A DNA stretch of 18,390 nucleotides from assembly GCA_934716785.1 (NCBI GenBank), contig CAKUYM010000051.1, positions 1-18,390 of the forward strand, read 5' to 3'. A program made the translations under genes and the position numbers. Positions 14,311-18,390 of this stretch are shown piece after piece (position 1 is the stretch's first letter; the number at the start of each line of letters is the position of its first letter). The notes below the pieces were generated by a model. That model made no database searches, had not been told where the DNA came from, and was given only the letters and a program-made list of their open reading frames with translations. The stretch is from an uncultured Bacteroides sp. Lineage in GTDB: Bacteria > Bacteroidota > Bacteroidia > Bacteroidales > Bacteroidaceae.

Positions 14311-15402
14311 ATGATATTCGACCGACAAAGACAACATTTGCTGCTTGAGGGGAAAGAGTATGCTCCCGATGATATAAGCAGGTGCGTGGCAGCGGGAGTG
14401 GAGTCGTATCCCCCTGCCATTCGTGACTTATTCCTTTTTCTGAACGAATGGTTCAAGGATTCTCCTTTCATCACGGTTCATACCTCCGGCTCTACGGGAG
14501 CACCGAAAGAACTGGTGGTGCGCAAAGACCGGATGATGCAGAGCGCACGTCTGACTTGCGAATTTCTGAATCTGCAAGCGGGGCAAACAGCTCTATTATG
14601 CATGAATCTCCGCTATATCGGAGCCATGATGGTGGTAGTACGCTCTTTGGTAGCAGGCTTGAATCTGATAGTGCGTCCTGCTTCCGGCCATCCTCTTTCT
14701 GATATAAAAGAGCCGTTGAGGTTTGCGGCGATGGTACCTTTGCAGGTTTATAACACCTTTCATGTGCCCGAAGAGAAAGAGCAGTTGAAGCAAACGGAGA
14801 TTCTAATTATAGGTGGCGGGGCGGTAGATAAGGCTTTGGAAGCTGAGATAAAATCTCTTCCGATAGCGGCCTATTCCACTTATGGCATGACGGAGACATT
14901 ATCCCATATAGCGCTGCGTCGCTTAAATGGAAATTCGGCGTCCGAGCATTACTATCCTTTTTCTTCAGTCAAATTGTCCTTGTCTCCCGAAAATACATTA
15001 GTTATTGAAGCTCCTCTTGTCTGTGATGATATTTTGCAGACCAATGATATTGCCCGTATCTATCCCGATGGCAGCTTCGCTATTTTAGGGCGAAAAGATA
15101 ATGTTATCAATAGCGGTGGAATCAAGATTCAGGCAGAAGAGGTGGAGAAGCTGCTTCGTCCAGTCATTCCTGTACCGTTTGTCATCACTTCGCTTCCGGA
15201 TCCTCGGTTGGGGCAGGCGGTGACTTTATTGCTCGCAGGCAGGTTGGATATGGAAGAACTGAAAAATAAAATGCAGGAGATACTGCCACCTTATGATCGC
15301 CCTAAATATATTCGGGTGGTGGATTTAATTCCTCAAACGGGGAATGGTAAAATAGACCGTGCCAAATGCCGCGCTTTGGCTTTAGCGGAGAAACGATTGT
15401 AG
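14311..15402 (+). CDS. menE: o-Succinylbenzoate-CoA ligase MenE (compact form)
   Basis: A 363-residue ANL-superfamily ligase activating o-succinylbenzoate through an acyl-AMP to the CoA thioester used by MenB. Visible motifs are the P-loop-like HTSGSTGAPKE (57-67), YSTYGMTETLSH (188-199), the ribose-binding Asp in TNDIARI (244-250), the hinge LGRKDNVINSGGIKI (259-273) and the catalytic Lys in NGKIDR (K347). It is clearly shorter than E. coli or Bacillus MenE (about 450-490): the region before the SGSTG motif is only about 57 residues. All core motifs are intact, so it is probably functional. It is the last gene of the operon and its stop lies 3 nt from the stop of the convergent nuclease gene, so there is no room for a separate terminator. 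Confidence 0.92.
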   Translation: MIFDRQRQHLLLEGKEYAPDDISRCVAAGVESYPPAIRDLFLFLNEWFKDSPFITVHTSGSTGAPKELVVRKDRMMQSARLTCEFLNLQAGQTALLCMNLRYIGAMMVVVRSLVAGLNLIVRPASGHPLSDIKEPLRFAAMVPLQVYNTFHVPEEKEQLKQTEILIIGGGAVDKALEAEIKSLPIAAYSTYGMTETLSHIALRRLNGNSASEHYYPFSSVKLSLSPENTLVIEAPLVCDDILQTNDIARIYPDGSFAILGRKDNVINSGGIKIQAEEVEKLLRPVIPVPFVITSLPDPRLGQAVTLLLAGRLDMEELKNKMQEILPPYDRPKYIRVVDLIPQTGNGKIDRAKCRALALAEKRL

Positions 15403-15405
15403 TCG

Positions 15406-17127
15406 TTATACTTCTTCTATTCGTGTCAATTCCCATCCGCAGAATTGCATAACGATGCAATGGAGTTGCGTGTGCTGGCATAATTGGCGTACTTTCGAAT
15501 CAGCCGTATACTTATGAATTTGATTGATAGCTTCTTCCCATTGTTCGGCAGCTTGCATCTTAAACTTATCTTTAGGCAAGTATTTTAATTCAAGAATGTA
15601 GCTGTGATTCACTTCGGGGTAGCGTTGCAAATCGGGCATGAGGAACATATCGCAGAAACCGTGGCTTAACTCGATTTCCGGTGCGGTCAGGTAATAGGAA
15701 TTTATGCTGAGATAGGCAGTGAGAAAGCCTTGTATATTACGTTCGCCTTCAATATTGCTGCGTACGGAAGAGTTCTCTTTATATGCTTTGGCGATGAACT
15801 CCAATGCCGGTTGCCACCGACCGTCGAAAGCCATATCGTCATAAAGGTCTTTCAAATGATTGAAATTTATCTCATTTTTAGATTGATATTCTTCCAGCAG
15901 ATATTCATAATACTGCTTGCGGACATTGTTATTGGGAATTCCTAACAGAGTACGGTCACCACGTTTCCCGATGATAGTCAGCATTCCGTAATAGAAAAGC
16001 AGACTGGGGAATATTTCCGGTTTCGTGATTTGGTCTGCAGAGAAAGAGTTGAATAGCTCAGTCAGTATTTGTCCCTCTTCGACAATGCGCCTGAGCACCC
16101 CTTTGCGATCTCCGTCAAGGCGGTCGAGTTGGATAAGTTTTTTCATCTTACTGTAATCCGTACGGGTGTTGGGATCTACCATTTGCTCAGGAGATATTCC
16201 CAGTTGCATTCGGTTGCGTAAATAATAAAGCACCATGACACAATTGAATATATTGAGGTCTCTTTCCAAACTCTCTTCTGCAAAACAGTAATTGTCATAC
16301 CACGGCTTCATCTCCTGAATCATTTCTTCGATGTTGCCATCCAATTGCCCGGCTTCCTGATAATAGTGGAACATTGTACGTACATCTTCTTCTGAAAAAC
16401 CGAGCATTTGATTGAATAACGGGTTGGTGCTGATATTCCATCCGATATTGAATCCGCTTGTCAGGTCGTCCAGTGTGACGGGACTTACGCCTATCATAAA
16501 GATACGGTCGAACATGCCTTTATAATTCTTGAAAGCATCTCGGTAGAATCCGCTGGCATGTGTAATGTCATGATAAATTTTGTTTCCTTGTTCATTGAGT
16601 ACAATATTGGTAAAGTTGTCGTATTCATCAATAATAAGGTATAGGGGATAGCCCAAACGGCGTGCCTCTGCATCCAATATATGCAGTTTGTCAATACCTT
16701 TTTCGGCAGCACTGAAGCGTGATATGAATTCGTCTGTGTAATAATCCCGGTATCGGTTTAGAAAACCGTCAAGTTGCACTGCACTATAAGAATCGAACCT
16801 TTGCGGTAGTTCGTCTATATTCCCCCCTATTTTGGAGAAGTCAAGATAGAGCATTTGATAAGTTCCCTGCAAAGGGGTGGGCTGTTGTCCAATCCAAAGA
16901 TTGCCGAATAGTTGCTGAAATTTGTTTTTGGATGAAAGGTCGTAGTAGGCACGCAACATACTCAGGAGCAAACTTTTCCCGAAACGACGCGGACGGATAA
17001 AAATTAAATAGTTCGCTTGATCTTCCAACATAGGAATGTACATCGTTTTATCCACATAATAACGATTCTGCTCTATTACATCCGTAAAATTGGACATGCC
17101 ATAAGGAATTCCTTTCACTGCTCCCAT
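15406..17127 (-). CDS. AAA-ATPase-like / PD-(D/E)XK nuclease-like protein (DUF1703 group)
   Basis: A 573-residue protein of a family highly expanded in Bacteroides. The N-terminal AAA-ATPase-like domain has YYVDKT (23-28), a Walker A-like RPRRFGKSLLLSML (45-58, K51) and Walker B LIIDEYDNF (164-172). The C-terminal PDDEXK_9-type domain has GFCDMFLMPD (490-499) and YILELKYLP (510-518), giving the D493...E513-x-K515 nuclease triad. The biological role of the family is not established; many copies occur singly and vary in number between strains, suggesting mobility. It converges on menE with a 3-nt gap. A full-match -7 box lies about 40 nt upstream of the ATG at 17127. Confidence 0.85.
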   Translation of the reverse strand: MGAVKGIPYGMSNFTDVIEQNRYYVDKTMYIPMLEDQANYLIFIRPRRFGKSLLLSMLRAYYDLSSKNKFQQLFGNLWIGQQPTPLQGTYQMLYLDFSKIGGNIDELPQRFDSYSAVQLDGFLNRYRDYYTDEFISRFSAAEKGIDKLHILDAEARRLGYPLYLIIDEYDNFTNIVLNEQGNKIYHDITHASGFYRDAFKNYKGMFDRIFMIGVSPVTLDDLTSGFNIGWNISTNPLFNQMLGFSEEDVRTMFHYYQEAGQLDGNIEEMIQEMKPWYDNYCFAEESLERDLNIFNCVMVLYYLRNRMQLGISPEQMVDPNTRTDYSKMKKLIQLDRLDGDRKGVLRRIVEEGQILTELFNSFSADQITKPEIFPSLLFYYGMLTIIGKRGDRTLLGIPNNNVRKQYYEYLLEEYQSKNEINFNHLKDLYDDMAFDGRWQPALEFIAKAYKENSSVRSNIEGERNIQGFLTAYLSINSYYLTAPEIELSHGFCDMFLMPDLQRYPEVNHSYILELKYLPKDKFKMQAAEQWEEAINQIHKYTADSKVRQLCQHTQLHCIVMQFCGWELTRIEEV

Positions 17128-17166
17128 TTTCTTCTATGATTTTTGTTCATTAAAACAATTATATAG

Positions 17167-17174
17167 CAAAGATA
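17167..17174 (-). promoter_or_regulatory. Candidate Bacteroides -7 box for the AAA/PD-(D/E)XK gene
   Basis: The minus strand reads TATCTTTG, a full TAnnTTTG match, about 40 nt upstream of the ATG at 17127. The region about 19 nt further upstream has no clear -33 element. The gene therefore probably has its own promoter, separate from the sigma-factor gene upstream. Confidence 0.5.
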
Positions 17175-17281
17175 GTTCTTTTTCTATAGATATCGTTCTG
17201 TAGCATTGTTTATTATGCCCCTTATAGTAATAATATCGTTTTTGCATAGATAATGAGTGAGCTGCACAGGAGCGAATCAAA

Positions 17282-17845
17282 TTAGGTGCGAAAGAAGAAT
17301 AAGAGAAGCAGTGGCATATAGTCCTTCAGTTCATCCCGTAAAAGTTCCATTGTTTTCTGCTTGTACCGGTTGATGGATTTTACGCTAAGGTTCATCTCTT
17401 CCGCAATCTCTGCATGCGTTTTGCCTTCAAAGAAACTTTTGATGAATACCGTGCGATAACTTTCAGGAAGTTTGTTCAATGTTTCGTACAGCATTCTGTA
17501 TAATTCATCGAGTGTATATACGCTATCCGGCTCTGCTTCGTAAATGGGAGCCTTTTTTTGTATGTTTTCAACATAACTCCACTCATACTCCTGATGTTTC
17601 AGATAATTCAGACAACTGTTTTTTACGCACATCTTGATATAGCCTAATGCCGTGTCTGATTGCAGATCGAAAGAATCCGTATCCATCTTATCCCATAATG
17701 AAGTGAATACATCCGAAACAATATCTTCGCGTGTCTCCTTGTCGTCGACAAACCTCTTGGCATATAGGCAGAATGGAGCATAGTACTCCTCGTAGAGTTG
17801 CTTGAAAGCCCGTTCCTTGGTCTGTGTGGAAAAAGAAAATTTCAT
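17282..17845 (-). CDS. ECF-type RNA polymerase sigma-70 factor
   Basis: A 187-residue extracytoplasmic-function sigma factor of the Bacteroidetes type. Region 2 (about 13-80) includes FKQLYEEYYAPFCLYAKRFV and DIVSDVFTSLWDK (41-53) for core binding and -10 recognition. Region 4 (about 115-172) includes LNKLPESYRTVFIKSFFEG and the helix-turn-helix THAEIAEEMNLSVKSINRYK (143-162). There is no region 3, as expected for ECF factors. The hydrophobic tail LLLLFFF near the C-terminus is unusual for a soluble sigma but occurs in some Bacteroides members. No FecR-type anti-sigma gene lies next to it on the same strand; a lipoprotein gene is divergent across 454 nt. A full-match -7 box lies about 35 nt upstream of its ATG. 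Confidence 0.9.
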   Translation of the reverse strand: MKFSFSTQTKERAFKQLYEEYYAPFCLYAKRFVDDKETREDIVSDVFTSLWDKMDTDSFDLQSDTALGYIKMCVKNSCLNYLKHQEYEWSYVENIQKKAPIYEAEPDSVYTLDELYRMLYETLNKLPESYRTVFIKSFFEGKTHAEIAEEMNLSVKSINRYKQKTMELLRDELKDYMPLLLLFFFRT

Positions 17846-18299
17846 TACTTAGAGATTCAGTGTTTTTTCATTTTGCTGCAAATATATAATAAGATAGCCG
17901 GTAAAACCTAATTTCCGATTCATTTTTTTTGTCTTTCAAGCATTATTCTCTTCTCATTTTAACAGAATTCGGAAAAATGAAAAAAAAGTTTGATTACCCT
18001 GTCCCTTTTGGAAATCTTGTTTGTATTATTAGTGTTGTTAAACTTAAAAGAATAGCCTATGGAATATATATTTCTATTGAATTAAAGTACAAGAACCCTT
18101 AATCAACACTCTTTTCCTTTTGTTTTCAGATTCGCAGTCCGGGGTCTCGCAAACGCTGACGGGAATCGAAAGTGAGTTATCACCTCAATATAAATATGAA
18201 TAAATGAGGACAATTCATCACCTTAGTGAAACAAAATAGTTTGTTGGTAGCATTAAATCATTTAGTAATAAATTTATTAATCAACAAAATTTGAAAAAC
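17846..18299. promoter_or_regulatory. 454-nt divergent control region between the ECF sigma factor and the lipoprotein gene
   Basis: No gene is seen here. Near the sigma gene is its candidate promoter (see 17879-17886). In the middle, after an A-rich stretch (17975-17988), the plus strand reads TACCCTGTCCCTTTTGG (17995-18011) followed by a T/TTG-rich segment; GC-islands like this in AT-rich DNA beside Bacteroides ECF genes are candidate ECF-dependent promoters. A 14-bp perfect AT palindrome TAATAAATTTATTA lies at 18266-18279, just before the lipoprotein ATG. The plus-strand promoter could not be fixed, so the leader may be more than 200 nt long. Confidence 0.4.
17879..17886 (-). promoter_or_regulatory. 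Bacteroides-type -7 box for the ECF sigma factor gene
   Basis: The minus strand reads TATATTTG (full TAnnTTTG match) followed by C, about 35 nt upstream of the ATG at 17845. About 19 nt upstream is GGTTTTACC, whose TTTT could act as the -33 element. This suggests housekeeping sigma-dependent expression of the ECF factor. Confidence 0.55.
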
Positions 18300-18390
18300 A
18301 TGAAACGATTGAGTTTTTTATTTATGGCTGTGGCTTGCGCTATATTCTTTTCGTGTGGAGAAGATGAAGACAAGCAGGCTTATTCAATTA
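18300..18390 (+). CDS. N-terminus of a lipoprotein, truncated by the window end
   Basis: Thirty codons are visible before the window ends. They encode a type II signal peptide: MKRLSFLF, a hydrophobic core (MAVACAIFF) and a lipobox-like FFSCG with the acceptor Cys at residue 19, followed by an acidic stretch (GEDEDK). Acidic residues right after the lipidated Cys resemble the lipoprotein surface-export signal known in Bacteroidetes, so outer-membrane or surface location is plausible. The rest of the protein, and so its function, is outside the window. It is divergent from the ECF sigma gene, making it a candidate target or regulator of that sigma factor. Confidence 0.7.
   Translation, partial: MKRLSFLFMAVACAIFFSCGEDEDKQAYSI

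Noticed and set aside
15395..15412. Bidirectional terminator between menE and the nuclease gene
   Set aside because: Only 3 nt separate the two stops and no stem followed by T-tracts is visible.

Overview
The window looks like a Bacteroides chromosome or that of a close relative. Several genes are preceded by the Bacteroides sigma-ABfr type -7 box (TAnnTTTG). Shine-Dalgarno sequences are weak. The protein types are typical of gut Bacteroidetes: a membrane TPR/AraC hybrid regulator, a WG-repeat protein, an AAA-ATPase/PD-(D/E)XK protein and an ECF sigma factor beside a lipoprotein. No tRNA, rRNA, transposase or CRISPR array was seen.

Layout. Positions 124-978 (-) encode a secreted lysine/serine-rich protein of unknown function. 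1246-1629 (+) encodes an L-rhamnose mutarotase family protein. 1626-2238 is a non-coding, nearly palindromic repeat element with a degenerate 22-bp array at its centre. 2272-4299 (-) encodes a fusion of an ADP-ribosylglycohydrolase and a bacterial PARG. 4483-5670 (-) encodes a membrane-anchored WG-repeat protein. 5907-7685 (+) encodes a membrane TPR/AraC regulator. 7756-8130 (+) encodes a DUF488 protein whose last codons run into a four-copy 23-bp tandem repeat.

The central block, 8273-15402 (+), is a menaquinone operon: a HAD phosphatase fused to a DHNA-CoA thioesterase (MenI-like) domain, then menF, menD, menB, menC and menE. The encoded steps run from chorismate through isochorismate, SEPHCHC, OSB and OSB-CoA to DHNA-CoA, and the thioesterase domain would release DHNA. 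MenH (the SHCHC step), MenA (prenylation) and MenG/UbiE (methylation) are not in the window. Junctions are a 4-nt overlap (HAD-MenI/menF) and gaps of 50, 3, 115 and 21 nt, which fits one transcript.

After menE, the AAA/PD-(D/E)XK gene converges on the operon with a 3-nt gap (15406-17127, -). An ECF sigma factor follows (17282-17845, -), then a 454-nt divergent control region and the start of a lipoprotein gene cut by the window edge (18300 onward).

The strongest candidate for something undescribed is the 613-bp element at 1626-2238. Its two ends mirror each other over about 140 bp, with six hexamer blocks (TTCACC/GGTGAA) at nearly identical distances from each end. Its centre carries an approximately 22-bp periodic array. 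Other points worth following are the two domain fusions (ARH-PARG and HAD-MenI) and two places where a short tandem duplication begins at or across a stop codon (8109-8200 and 13141-13192).
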